Shown piece after piece: positions 1 through 9,409 of a stretch of 23,892 nt of DNA (position 1 is its first letter; the number at the start of each line of letters is the position of its first letter). Origin of the DNA: Ophiothrix spiculata. Taxonomy: Eukaryota; Echinodermata; Ophiuroidea; Amphilepidida; Ophiotrichidae. Location: assembly GCA_000969725.1 (NCBI GenBank), contig JXSR01S067779.1; one strand, 5' to 3'. A program made the translations under genes and the position numbers. The notes beneath the pieces were generated by a model. It was not told the DNA's origin, did not search any database, and saw nothing but the letters and a program-made list of their open reading frames with translations.

Positions 1-1700
1 ACAAACAATTTGACATGTCATTCGTGTAAATCGGACCTTGTTGAAAATTTGACCTCATTTCACGCTTGAGTGAATTTCGGCTCATATCTGGTTAACCAAA
101 CCTTCTAGATATATAAGAGTATATATATTTGTAATCTACTCAACGAAATGATTAATTTGATATGCAACTCGACATATTTAGAGCATTTTTGAAATATGAC
201 CCAGAATTCATTCGAGCGTGACGACCGCTTACCATGCAAAAAAATACTTAAAAATTTGTCAAAATAATTTTTGTCCTTCAGCTACCTCAAAACCACCAAT
301 AACTCAATTTCGTAAAAATGTGACTTAAGTACTTCTACAGTCTTCAATTACATGCAGCGATTAGAATATATGTAGAAAAACCAACCATCAAGCCAATTTT
401 GTGTCAAATTTCATGCATTTTATGATCAAAACAATCTCGTTATTTCCGAATCGTTTAGCCTATGCATCATTTAACTATAAGTCAGTAACAATTCATCAGG
501 ACAAAAGTGCTCCAGTCTTAAAGATATCAGTAGATATGACTTATTCTCTTGCTTGTAGTGCCTTGCATGTACTCATTTCCCTGACAAGTATTTGCAGAAG
601 TACCATCTGTACTTTGTATGTCAGATCATGTAACTTGGAGTTAATGTACTTCTATCAAACTAATGTTTCATCAGACTTAAGGCTTAAGGTGAAGAATTTC
701 ACAGGAACGCTGCTAGAATTTACTTTTTAATAATTAAGCCCAATTACCTACAATGTCAACACTAACTATACTGTATGTGCTTTGATAATTTTGTTCCATC
801 ACTTTTTCACATTGAATCTTTTCATGATGTGCTGTGTTTAAACTGCAAAATTGTTCTTCATGTTCTAGTATATATACAATGCTTGTTTCTCTCGTCACCT
901 TGAAATTGGATACATTAGATACTGTTAAGCATCAGTAATGGCTTTGTGTTAAAATGTCTTCTTGTACCTGTATATTCATGTTTGTCAATCAAAAACTGGC
1001 GTAACTATCATCTACAATTGATGTAGGATGGATATAACAACCTCACATACTGTTATAAATGAACAACTCTAATGCATATCTAGTTTGAAAAATCTTATAA
1101 AAACCCAGCGTGTTTTTTCTTCAAGAAATATTGGAAAAAAGTCTTTCTATGCATGCTATTTACACTATTTTGACAAAAAAAGGTGAAGCAACATCTTTAT
1201 GTTATAAAGGGGAAAAACGATAAATAAGCAACGGGTATTAAAATGTATACCATTAGTAGAAAGAGCTCCTCAGAGCGTTGGTAGTAGTTAATTGCATTCA
1301 GGAAGATTAATTTTACATGACAAAGTGAGACAGGTGAAAACCTGAAATGTTCTTTTGAAGACAATAGTAGTATACATTTATAATGTAAAGAAAATTTGAA
1401 ATCTTAATCAATAAAACATAGAAGAAAACGATTAGAGTCTATCTTTAATAATAATAGAAAACAAGAAAAAGATCATATGATGTCGCGTCAGTAGTACTTT
1501 ATTCCATGATAATACTGGTACTATAATGAGCTTTTTAGGTAATAATAGGTGTGTAATAATTAATCGTGTATATTTGAACTGTAAACAAAAGGTGAAACTA
1601 TTACCGGTCATTTGTAGCAATGAAAAGAAGATAGATATCAATGTTTTCCAGATTGACAAGGCCTTTGTTTTGTAAACTCCATCCTCTTGTTATAAAGACA
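1..1700. other. AT-rich stretch without a supported gene
   Basis: I see no conserved domain, no convincing exon with splice signals and no terminal repeats. The longest open frame (401-730, plus) starts at a GTG, has ordinary AT-rich composition and resembles no family I know. Homopolymer runs and weak TATA-like strings are what base composition predicts. Confidence 0.5.
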
Positions 1701-1725
1701 GATACTCGGAGCTTATACTAAGCTT

Positions 1726-1733
1726 TATATAAA
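1726..1733 (+). promoter_or_regulatory. TATA-box-like site ahead of tandem segment (unit I)
   Basis: The octamer TATATAAA lies just upstream of the duplicated segment beginning at 1743. The preceding bases (GAGCTTATACT) resemble the block before units II (CAGCTTATACT, about 7049) and III (CAGCTAATACT, about 21478), so the position is conserved in a set of paralogous segments. In an AT-rich genome a TATA string alone means little; the recurrent context is the only real support. Confidence 0.25.
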
Positions 1734-1742
1734 TAAATGCAG

Positions 1743-2386
1743 CTGCCAGAGGTTCTTCTATATACTTTACTTTTACATCACACTGTGGTCAAGACACTTG
1801 TCTTGGTGTCTTTAGCGTAATACGATAGGAGCCTGACTGCAAGGCATTTCGTATTCGACATGGCAAAGACAGCAGTTTAGTCGTAATTTATTTAAGGAGT
1901 TAACTGCCATTTTAAGTTGTTTTGAAAACAAATACCTTTCGAAACGGCGATGGTCAAGCACTTCTATGTTGATGTCATTGATGTTTTGTTGTTAGTACAT
2001 TGTACGGGAGTTTTATTCCATATCCTATCAAATAACATGGTATAAGACTCTTGCTTTTGTAAATAACAAGTAAATCATCACAAGCTTCTCTGCCAGAAGT
2101 TCATCTAAATGCTTTACTTGTAAATCACAAGGTGGTCAAGAGACTTGCCTTGGTGTCTTTGGCTTATAACGATAGGAGTCTGACTGAAAGGCATTTCGTA
2201 TTCGACCTGGCAAAGAAAGCAGCTTGGCTTGGCTATAATTTATTTAAGGAGGTAACTGCCATTTTAAGTTGTTTTGAAAACAAATACTTTCCAAAACGGC
2301 GATGGTCAAGCTCTTCTGTGTTGATGTCGTTGATGTTTTTGTTGGTGATGAGGGTGTTTCATTTTATGTCTTACCAAATAACATGC
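1743..2386 (+). repeat. Two-copy tandem duplication, ~350-bp period
   Basis: Copy a (1743-2040) and copy b (2090-2386) align along their length in the same orientation. Shared anchors include AAGGCATTTCGTATTCGAC (1841 and 2188), TTTGAAAACAAATAC (1921 and 2273) and CAAATAACATG near both ends. By eye identity is roughly 80-85% with small indels. Copy b is open in one frame (2132-2404) but copy a has stops in that frame, so coding is not supported. A weaker relative lies at about 21545-21600 (shared CACTGTGGTCA followed by a TTGTC..GG.GTC pattern), which places this segment in the dispersed three-copy unit described under findings. Confidence 0.8.
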
Positions 2387-2473
2387 AATTGTTTTTGTAT
2401 GTAAAAAGACAACCATCACCAGCTAATTGTATCAACTCTTTGGAAAGTGACCGTTTACACTACATATATTGAT

Positions 2474-2955
2474 CCCGGGGGGGGGGGCACTGCCATATAT
2501 TGGCACGCGTCATGCTCCTGTCGAATAACCCCCTTTTTTTCCTCCGCTCTCACCCAATGACTCCCCTTTTCATTGAGCTGTCACCCAATGACCCCCTATT
2601 TTTTTGAAAGTCAGTCATTTTTATGGTGACTCTCCACCACTTCCCTGATTTTTCGAGAACCTACACCGAATAACCCCCTTTTTTTCGCTTAATTTGTCGA
2701 TTTTTCGAAAAAAAAATTGAAAATTTCGAAGATCAGAGATTTCACATATGCAAAATTAGGCTTATTTTATTCAAAAACTGACACCGAATGACCCTGTTTT
2801 TCGCTTTTGCCAACAAATCGCTCGAAATGACCCAATTTTTTTACCCTCTACACTGAATGACCACCTATTTTTCGATGTATTTCTCACCTATTGCCCCTAC
2901 ATTTCGAAAGCCGGTAGGAGCAGGTACGTCACTTTCATATTTGAGTGCCCCCGGG
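2474..2955. mobile_element. hAT-like non-autonomous DNA transposon with G-run termini
   Basis: The 482-bp element begins CCCGGGGG and ends CCCCCGGG, and is flanked on both sides by the perfect 8-bp direct repeat ATATTGAT (2466-2473 and 2956-2963). An 8-bp target duplication is the hAT-superfamily signature. The inverted ends are short and imperfect (CCCGGGGG.GCACT, then a looser match including GCTCCT). The interior is a degenerate reiteration of a roughly 31-45-bp motif, ACCGAATGACCCCCTTTTT, seen near 2520, 2550, 2581, 2662, 2780, 2825 and 2850. There is no transposase frame, so it would need an enzyme in trans. The intact target duplication argues for a fairly recent insertion. Confidence 0.8.
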
Positions 2956-2963
2956 ATATTGAT

Positions 2964-3734
2964 ACCTGTGAAAGCAAATAAATGACTTACTGAATAAAGG
3001 GGATCGTCACTGTAACAATTATAGGATATTATAAAGTCAGAAGAAAAACACGCCTGCCAACGTGATCTATTACAATCAAGGTAGAATGCCTATCAAAATA
3101 GAGTTCATCAAATATAGACACACTTCCTGCTACTTATTATTATGCTATACCCCATGCTTTAAATGAGAAGAAACATTTTATTGGCTTTATCTGATTTGCC
3201 GTAATTGAAATGATGAAACATATTCGGTTTAAATTATCAGGTTAATTATCTATGGTTGATAAAGGGAATGTTTATAACATTTTGCAAAATTTGCTACTGA
3301 ATGAGGAAGTGGGTGGCCTAATTTATTAAGCGCAGAAGGGTTCTTACCAGTATCCTCATCCCTACCTAGCGCCATATAAAAACAGTTATTTCAAAAAGTA
3401 ATGAATATTTTAAGATGAAACAAGAATGAGTTATTATAGCCTGATAGATTGTCAAGGTTGTGGTATATAAACCAAATCAATTTACCACACCTTCCTGAAA
3501 ATATGGTAAAACACTCCTGTTTTTTTTACCGAAAAACGGTAACGCCTCCACCCATTCACTATATTCGTTGCGCTCACATTAGTCTGCTACATTTTGCCGC
3601 AAAATTCCAACAGAAAGATATTGGAATTCAAACCAATATCAATGTATTGCTTATTTCCATGGAACGATGAAACATACATTAAATATATTAACCAAAATGT
3701 GTATCCTAAAAGTATAGATAGCGAACCACACCAG
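2964..3734. other. Stretch without supported feature
   Basis: AT-rich sequence lying between the hAT-like element and the first copy of the dispersed segment. Open frames at 3449-3670 and 3594-3890 are short, overlap each other in different frames and show no recognisable motif. I found no terminal repeats here. Confidence 0.45.
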
Positions 3735-3965
3735 TTTTCTAATCTTTTGTTTCCTTATAAGCTTTTTTCTTGTATGCACTGCAATGCAAGATATATTCTC
3801 ATTCATGTTCTACTGAAATGGCAGAAGTCATTAACTATTCAAGAGTATTATATTGGCATAAATAATATCGGCATGGATGAAAGGGTTTGACATTTTGTTG
3901 CTCTAAATACATAAGATAAAACGTCTGAAATGTTTATGTTAAATATATATTTAATGAGCATCCAT
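3735..3965 (+). repeat. Dispersed paralogous segment, copy I (partial)
   Basis: This stretch aligns with 8690-8910 and 22110-22340. The clearest anchor is ATCGGCATGGATGAAAG (from about 3868), followed at a fixed distance by CTAAATACATAA. Before it lies a shared CAGAAGTCATTAACTATTCA-type stretch, closest to copy III (TCATTAACTATTCAGGAG). It is the most diverged of three copies. Copies II and III extend several hundred bases beyond the region that still aligns here. Confidence 0.7.
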
Positions 3966-4046
3966 TTTGGTTTAAATATTAAAATTACACAAGTACAATG
4001 GTTGTAATGTATGCGATTCGAGGGACGGGCTTTCCAGATACAATAT

Positions 4047-4539
4047 CAGTTCGGCGGAACTCACAATTCAGATACCCGTATCACAATTCGGATACCCGTA
4101 TCCGAATTTGGATTAAAAACAGCTGAAACGGGATATCAGCTGAAATGAATATTCAGCTTCGCCGCGCACCATACCGGTATGTATAATAGTCAATAACATT
4201 TATTATCATTTGTCATCTAAATTCTAACAAAGTATTGGCCAAATTATTTTGCCTTCTGTGATAAGAAGCTATCAGGACATGTTTCGAAGTTGTTCCGCTG
4301 GAATTGCACAGATGAAAATGACATTTCCACAGATACATTTATCATAAATGCAAGAAAGATGATCTACATGTACTTGCCAGCTTGCACTATCGATTTGTTT
4401 CCTGCGCCACGACAGGAGTATCAGAATTCAGATACCCCTCCATATCCTTATTCTGATACGGGTATCACAATTCGGATACGAAATGTGCGTGGGTATCCGA
4501 ATTCGGATACGTATCCGAATTGTGAGTTCCGCCGAACTG
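4047..4539. mobile_element. MITE with ~30-bp terminal inverted repeats and GGATAC palindromes
   Basis: The ends match in inverted orientation for about 30 bp with one mismatch (left CAGTTCGGCGGAACTCACAA; the right end is its complement). Both sides are flanked by ATAT (4043-4046 and 4540-4543); because ATAT is self-complementary, the target duplication could be 2 bp (TA) or 4 bp. Just inside both ends are clustered copies of CACAATTCGGATACCCGTAT and its complement, giving several near-palindromes. An open frame at 4290-4568 runs out through the right terminus and is a by-product. No transposase is present. Superfamily is uncertain: TA would suggest Tc1/mariner-type insertion. Confidence 0.8.
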
Positions 4540-4543
4540 ATAT

Positions 4544-4847
4544 AGAAAACCCTAAAAATTCAGTATAGAAGTAATTTGACATTTGAATGAATAGTTAATA
4601 GCTTTATACTTTCCAGTACAATAAACTGCGTTAAAAGAATATTTAAAAAATCCTGCACAGATACAACAACTAGATCGTAATTACCTTATAAAGCCGTTAT
4701 TGTGCAGTTCCTAATTACTTCTACTCTTGATTTTATTTACTCATAGCAACCAGACTATCAATGCAACAGTTACAATAATTGTTTTTTAAAGTGTCACTGC
4801 AATTTGAATTTAATTGTACTAAACTCATCTGTAAAGTTAATGCTTAG
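4544..4847. other. Stretch without supported feature
   Basis: About 300 bases of AT-rich spacer between two MITE-type elements. No open frame, repeat or motif worth calling was seen. Confidence 0.45.
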
Positions 4848-5620
4848 ATTTAAAATCTTTGCTTTAAATCTTTGGAAAGACTTAAAATTTTAACCAATCA
4901 TGGTGCGATGATGCGACAAAACACGTTTCGACCAAAGCTGAACAGCCGCCATTTTTTATTTCAACGTTTGTGCGAAACGTTGTGGAGATTGATGTAGCTT
5001 TTTGGCAACAACGATACCATTATTGCCAAATTAAAAGTTATGTTGCATTAAATATATATTCAGGAACACGTTGAAATGTTCTTGATGTGATTTGCTTCTA
5101 GGAGAGCTGATAGAATTGTATTTCTCAGCGATATCGTATATTGTCTATAATATGCATATGTGCAGTGCACTGTGTCGACTACATCTACGGAGAGGGCTTA
5201 CGCACTGAAAACATTTCAACATGTTCCTAAATATATATTTCATTGCAACATACCTTCTAATTCTTTTAATATATTATCGTTGATACCGTAGCCAAACATT
5301 AATGAATGTTTACCTGAAGAAACTTCACATTGTGAGCATATTCTATCACTTTGGAAATTGTAAATATTCCGGGATTTATATATATTAGAGTAATCCTTGA
5401 ACAGTTTTAAAAGTAAACCTTACAAGATTTAAAATATATATTTTAAAGATTTAAACAATTATTCTTAGTGATTCATATTTTAAGTCTTTCGTAGATTAAC
5501 AATTTTAAGTCTTAGGAAAGACTTATTTTCAATCCAAGAGTCTCATCGCTAATATCAGACTACCTTAGACTTAAAAAATAAGTCTTGTAGACTTAAAAAT
5601 AAGACGTTCGACTTTAGAGA
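4848..5620. mobile_element. Composite foldback element
   Basis: An inner pair of arms (about 5000-5083 and 5207-5298) is inverted and roughly 75-80% alike, sharing for example AGGAACA.GTTGAAATGTT and the GGCAAC/GGTATC..AACGAT region. Outside it a second inverted pair (4872-4899 and 5495-5530) shares AAAGACTTAAAATT. The right flank carries many AAGTCTT/AGACTTA repeats. The left arm also holds CAACGTTT-GTGCG-AAACGTTG, a perfect 8-bp stem, and GCCGCCATTTT at 4945-4955. No target duplication could be fixed, so outer borders are approximate. It may be one old element or a nested pair. Confidence 0.6.
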
Positions 5621-6586
5621 GTACTTCAATTGATACATCTTCAGATATGGAACTTTGTAGTTAAACTAATACATAACCATAAAATCAGATTTCATAACTT
5701 CCCCGTTGTCGTAGACCAATAAAAACATTAATTTTCTTGAACATTTCAAATTATCTTTACAAACTTTTGTTCAGGTTGTGTTACCTTTTCATTTTTAAAT
5801 GTCACCACAAATAACAAGACATATTAGAACCGAACTGCTTGCTGTCATAAAAATATCATACCAGGTATATTTCGATGATTACAAGTTTTATAATGAAAAG
5901 AACAAATAACAAATAAAAGTTATTGTTACTTGAGGGCCTGATAGAGATATGTAATAGTAATAACACTTTTAGCATCAACGGTTTTCCATCAATACGACAG
6001 TATTATTTAGAAATAAATAATATTCTGCACAGAACCAATCAATGAAATTTTTTTAAAAAATGATAAAAACGATATATTGCATGAAACAACTGAAAGCTGT
6101 CCTTCAATACCAAGGACAATGTAGACAGAAAATGGGATAAACTCGTTACATGAACTTCTTTTCTTGTTCTGCTTTTATTTTGAATTTAAACCTCTCTGAT
6201 ATTTTAAAGACAATACTCATGTCAAATCCAATCATATTTAGCACATGGATGATTACAATCATAGACAGAAAAAAATGAACACTACAAGCAACACTGTATC
6301 AATGTATGTTTTGGTCACCAAACATGAAGAAACATGTAATCAAATAAGTCAGGATAATACATTATGCACCTGGAAAAATGTTGAGAAGAATATCATCGCA
6401 ATATTATTTTTTATTTTTGTAATGCTTTAAGCATAGCTCCTCAATATTAGTTGAGATAATTGCTTTATTATATCATGTAAGTAACAGTTCAACTATGAAA
6501 ATGGTGTTTTTATTACTGGTTGTCTGATTTGATAAACCATTGCAAACTCCAAGCTTAAATCCAAGCAAGTAACTCTAAAATTACAG
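5621..6586. other. Stretch without supported feature
   Basis: AT-rich. The open frame at 6245-6430 encodes 61 residues ending in a phenylalanine/isoleucine-rich tail of the kind that random AT-rich sequence produces. There is no promoter, splice or homology evidence. Confidence 0.45.
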
Positions 6587-6589
6587 TTA

Positions 6590-7007
6590 AGGGCTAGATA
6601 GACTTCGTCATGTTTGTTGTCATTTTCATTCAGAATTTTTCTTATGGTGTTAAATTTTCACCACTATGTTAAATTTCCATTCGGAATGGACATTTTCCTT
6701 TTTAATTTTTTTCATGGTGTAAAATGTTTACCATGGTGATAAAATGCTTTACCATTTACCAAATTGTTCATAACAGTGAAATATGTTTTGCATCACGGCA
6801 CATTTTGCAATGATTACTCATCTGTAAGTATTTTGATAATTCAAAGTGTCATTGATAATGTTTGTCACTGTGTGAATTTGTTGCTATTCTATTTGGAGTT
6901 TTAGCGGATTATTCCGATCGATAATATCGTCTAGAAACTCGAGGTTAATATGCAATCAGTTTTCTGGATTTTACGAATGGTCAAAATGACGAAGTGTATC
7001 TAGGCCT
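6590..7007 (+). mobile_element. Harbinger/Tourist-like MITE, copy A
   Basis: A 418-bp element flanked by TTA (6587-6589 and 7008-7010). The left end AGGGCTAGATAGACTTCGTCA pairs with the right end, which ends GTATCTAGGCCT; about 20 bp match in inverted orientation with a few differences. A 3-bp TTA/TAA duplication with ends beginning AGG/GGGCC is typical of PIF/Harbinger and Tourist MITEs. The interior holds runs of CATGGTGTAAAAT-type repeats. A related copy in the opposite orientation lies at 12156-12662. No transposase is encoded. Confidence 0.78.
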
Positions 7008-7010
7008 TTA

Positions 7011-7093
7011 TTTGTCGTCATAGCTATTCGTCATAATTCTGTTCTCGCAGCTTATACTCCCTATGCAGCTGATGAGTTTAATGTCAGTGCAAG
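7011..7093 (+). promoter_or_regulatory. Promoter-like block shared with 21441-21523 (unit II)
   Basis: This block aligns with the sequence before the small peptide ORF of unit III: both end in the identical 19 bases AATGTCAGTGCAAGTGAAC, with CAGCTTATACT versus CAGCTAATACT about 40 bp earlier. TCAGTG resembles a metazoan initiator and the TTATA string sits roughly where a TATA box would. MITE copy A ends just before it, so the element would have displaced further upstream sequence. A promoter role is inferred; an old repeat would look the same. Confidence 0.3.
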
Positions 7094-7161
7094 TGAACAA
7101 TGACACTTCAATGGATTTTTAAGAAGATATGACACACAAATTGATGCACAATTTTCATGAT

Positions 7162-7191
7162 GCCTCATCCACACCCGCCTCATCCACACCC
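7162..7191 (+). repeat. 15-bp tandem repeat, two perfect copies
   Basis: GCCTCATCCACACCC occurs twice head to tail and is followed by a truncated relative (GCCTCCACCC). This is a C-rich island in AT-rich surroundings and probably a simple slippage minisatellite. Confidence 0.85.
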
Positions 7192-7576
7192 GCCTCCACC
7201 CTGGCTAATTAGCTTTAACAGGTTATTAAGCCTACTTAATCACTTCACTTTGGGTTCATGGGATTGCTGAAAAGATATGACAAAATTTATGCATTAATCA
7301 TTCTCAGGCTCATTCTCCGATAAACCGTGCAACTTTGGTTAGAGAAATGTTGAAATTTCGACTACTAACAACTTATGAAAAACATACAAAATCTGAAGAA
7401 GAAAAAGTGCATGGGAGATGTTTTAAAAATACTTGATTTTTAACCATTGTATTCCCTATACCTAATGTTCGTATCTGTCGGTTCGTATCTGTTGGAATCT
7501 TTTTTTAAATATTCATTATTGAGAAAATTAGTTTTCTTACAAACTTGATCTTTACACTAATTTAGGAGCTTTACAC

Positions 7577-7598
7577 ATACTACACTGTGGTGTAGTAT
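7577..7598. repeat. Perfect hairpin, 9-bp stem with 4-nt loop
   Basis: ATACTACAC and GTGTAGTAT are exact complements around the loop TGTG. No U-run follows, and eukaryotic Pol II genes do not use such terminators, so no function is assigned. Confidence 0.6.
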
Positions 7599-8529
7599 TT
7601 TGCTCATAGTGTACCGCGTTTTGCGAGAAGGAGCAAAATGTGCGGTTCGTATCTGTCGCGACGTGACAGTCACATAGGGTATTTTTGATATTAATATCCT
7701 TGTAAATCATTACTGTAAATATATAATTCTATATAACATATATGTTATTCAACACTGAAGTTTACTTGATAAACCCAATGCGGAATCATCCATCAACAAA
7801 TTCATTTTCACACTTTGTTATCGATTTTAGAATCTGCTTCGTATCTGTTTGCAATATTGGCGACATGCTTTAAAAAGCTCGTATGCCATATCAAATACTT
7901 AATATAATTAAACTTTATATGTCATTATCAATACCTATTACGGGCTGTTTTAACAGCGTGCATTGCGTTTGATATGCCCGAATATTTTAGGAACGGGGGC
8001 ACATAAAACATATAAAGTATGGCTGGCGACATGGGGAAAAGTAACGATTTGGCATTTTCAGATTAATCGTTATCTACTTTCCTGGAATGATAAATTGTTT
8101 AGCTTCACATATAATACTAATGTGACTCTAATGTATCACCTAAACCACTCAAATCATTTATAATAGGTTTAACAACGTAAAACAAGCCACACGAACATGA
8201 GCGACACCAAAACGGCAAAGTTGCATACTTTATCGGAGAATAAGCCCTCAATGTAACAAATCCACCTTTTATGGGTGCCCACATTAAAAAGCATGACCAT
8301 ATATCAAATGCTGCATTATTTCAACAAACATATTTTCTGTTTTGCAAAATGATCATGAATTCTGTAAATTTAAACATGTTTTAATGTCAAAACCCTTATA
8401 TCCATGAATATAAACGTATATTTGTAAGAATTTCTGAAAGACACTGATATTAGACAAATACTTTTCCTTTCAGAGCGTGTTCAGAAATTTTATTCTAGAA
8501 TAATAAATTTTACAAAGACAATTCATTTT

Positions 8530-9277
8530 ACGACCTTTGCATCAAAAAGACAGCATTTTGAACAAAATATAGGGAAATCATAAAATTCCAGCAAATAGCA
8601 TCGTCGTATCTTAATGAAGAGCGACTTGCATCAGAATAATCGATTGAGTGAGAACGACGACGAGTTTGCCAAATTATTTAGATTTCTCTTCCTTGTGGGG
8701 TTTTGTTGATGCCCTGTAGAACGTTATTGATTATGCTAGTTCATGCTTTACTGTAATGCCAGAAGTATTCATAAAGTATTCAGGAGCTTTATATAGGAAT
8801 AAGAAATATCGGCATGGATGAAAGGTTTTGACATTTATATACCCTAAATACATAAAACAAAAGCTTAGAGTTCGCTAAAATGTTCAAAATAAATATTTCA
8901 CGAACATCCAGCAATGCTTCTAAGATGAGAAAAGATACGATTACTTTAAAATGGATGCAATTTAAACATTACAGAGAGCAAGCACTACGTCTAGAAGATT
9001 TCATATTTCAAATAACATTACGCATGTTAACTTACTTACTATATTTTTAAAATTGAGGGATATATAAAAAAATGGAAATGTATTCTAATCGCATCAGAAC
9101 CCAAGGCAATTTTTAATACAACATAGCAAAGTTCAAACGTTTGAGAGGCAACGTGTGTTCCTTTCGTCAACTTAAACTGCTTCAGCTTCTTTCGTCAACA
9201 TATAGCTGCGCCATATAACCTCCAGGGACAAGCTAAAGTGTGACAATTTATTTCTTGTGTCTACAAGTCAAGCAGTA
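8530..9277 (+). repeat. Dispersed paralogous segment, copy II
   Basis: About 750 bp aligns collinearly with 21959-22686 at roughly 80% by eye. Anchors are GCAAATAGCAT and GTATCTTAATGAAG (start), ATCGGCATGGATGAAAGG (middle), ATGGAAATRTATTCYRATCG and AACCTCCAGGGACAAG-type sequence (end). The 64 bp at 8877-8940 differ from 22307-22370 at only one position, far better than the flanks. About 100 bp just after that island (8941-9070) cannot be aligned between copies, showing a replaced or fast-changing interval. Confidence 0.8.
8880..9050 (+). CDS. Small hypothetical ORF, 56 aa, starting in the conserved island
   Basis: An ATG-initiated frame of 56 codons begins MFKINISRTSSNASKMRKDT and then runs through sequence rich in basic and aromatic residues (RLEDF, MLTYLLYF at the end). 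No domain, signal peptide or membrane segment is clear. The first 20 codons lie in the 64-bp island shared with unit III, where the only change turns one serine codon into phenylalanine. After the island the unit III frame diverges and stops at 27 codons. I do not recognise the product. The frame may be accidental, with the island conserved for a non-coding reason or through recent gene conversion. I consider translation unlikely but list it because the conservation is real. Confidence 0.12.
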   Translation: MFKINISRTSSNASKMRKDTITLKWMQFKHYREQALRLEDFIFQITLRMLTYLLYF

Positions 9278-9409
9278 TTCCCCCTAAATGTATTGGCGAC
9301 AACATTGGCAACATTATGTGAATAAAAGGACCAGTAATATGAACTAGCTTTATTTTTCATTTTATTATATCATTTATCCGAAAACGATAAACAATTGATA
9401 AAATTTCAT

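Larger units (their letters stand above)
7094..8529. other. Insert-like stretch between conserved blocks of unit II
   Basis: In unit III the corresponding interval is about 430 bp; here it is about 1.4 kb, so roughly 1 kb was gained here or lost there. It includes a 15-bp tandem repeat (7162-7191), four copies of TTCGTATCTGT (7467-7848), a perfect hairpin (7577-7598), and two loosely similar segments containing AAGATATGACA (near 7120 and 7272). The open frame at 7963-8163 shows no motif or signal sequence. No terminal repeats that would define one inserted element were found. Confidence 0.5.

Noticed and set aside
401-730. 109-codon open frame, plus strand
   Set aside because: Starts at GTG, no domain, no promoter or splice signal, and composition like neighbouring non-coding DNA. 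The translation is serine/leucine-rich with no pattern.
1432-1659. 75-codon minus-strand frame
   Set aside because: Hydrophobic, low-complexity translation expected from AT-rich DNA; no supporting signal.
2132-2404. 90-codon frame over tandem copy b
   Set aside because: The sister copy (1743-2040) has stops and frame changes in the same register, so the frame is not maintained.
4290-4568. 92-codon frame
   Set aside because: Runs through the right inverted terminus of the MITE at 4047-4539; the repetitive tyrosine/proline/aspartate pattern comes from the GGATAC repeats.
7577-7598. Rho-independent terminator
   Set aside because: The stem is not followed by a T-run and the window is eukaryotic.
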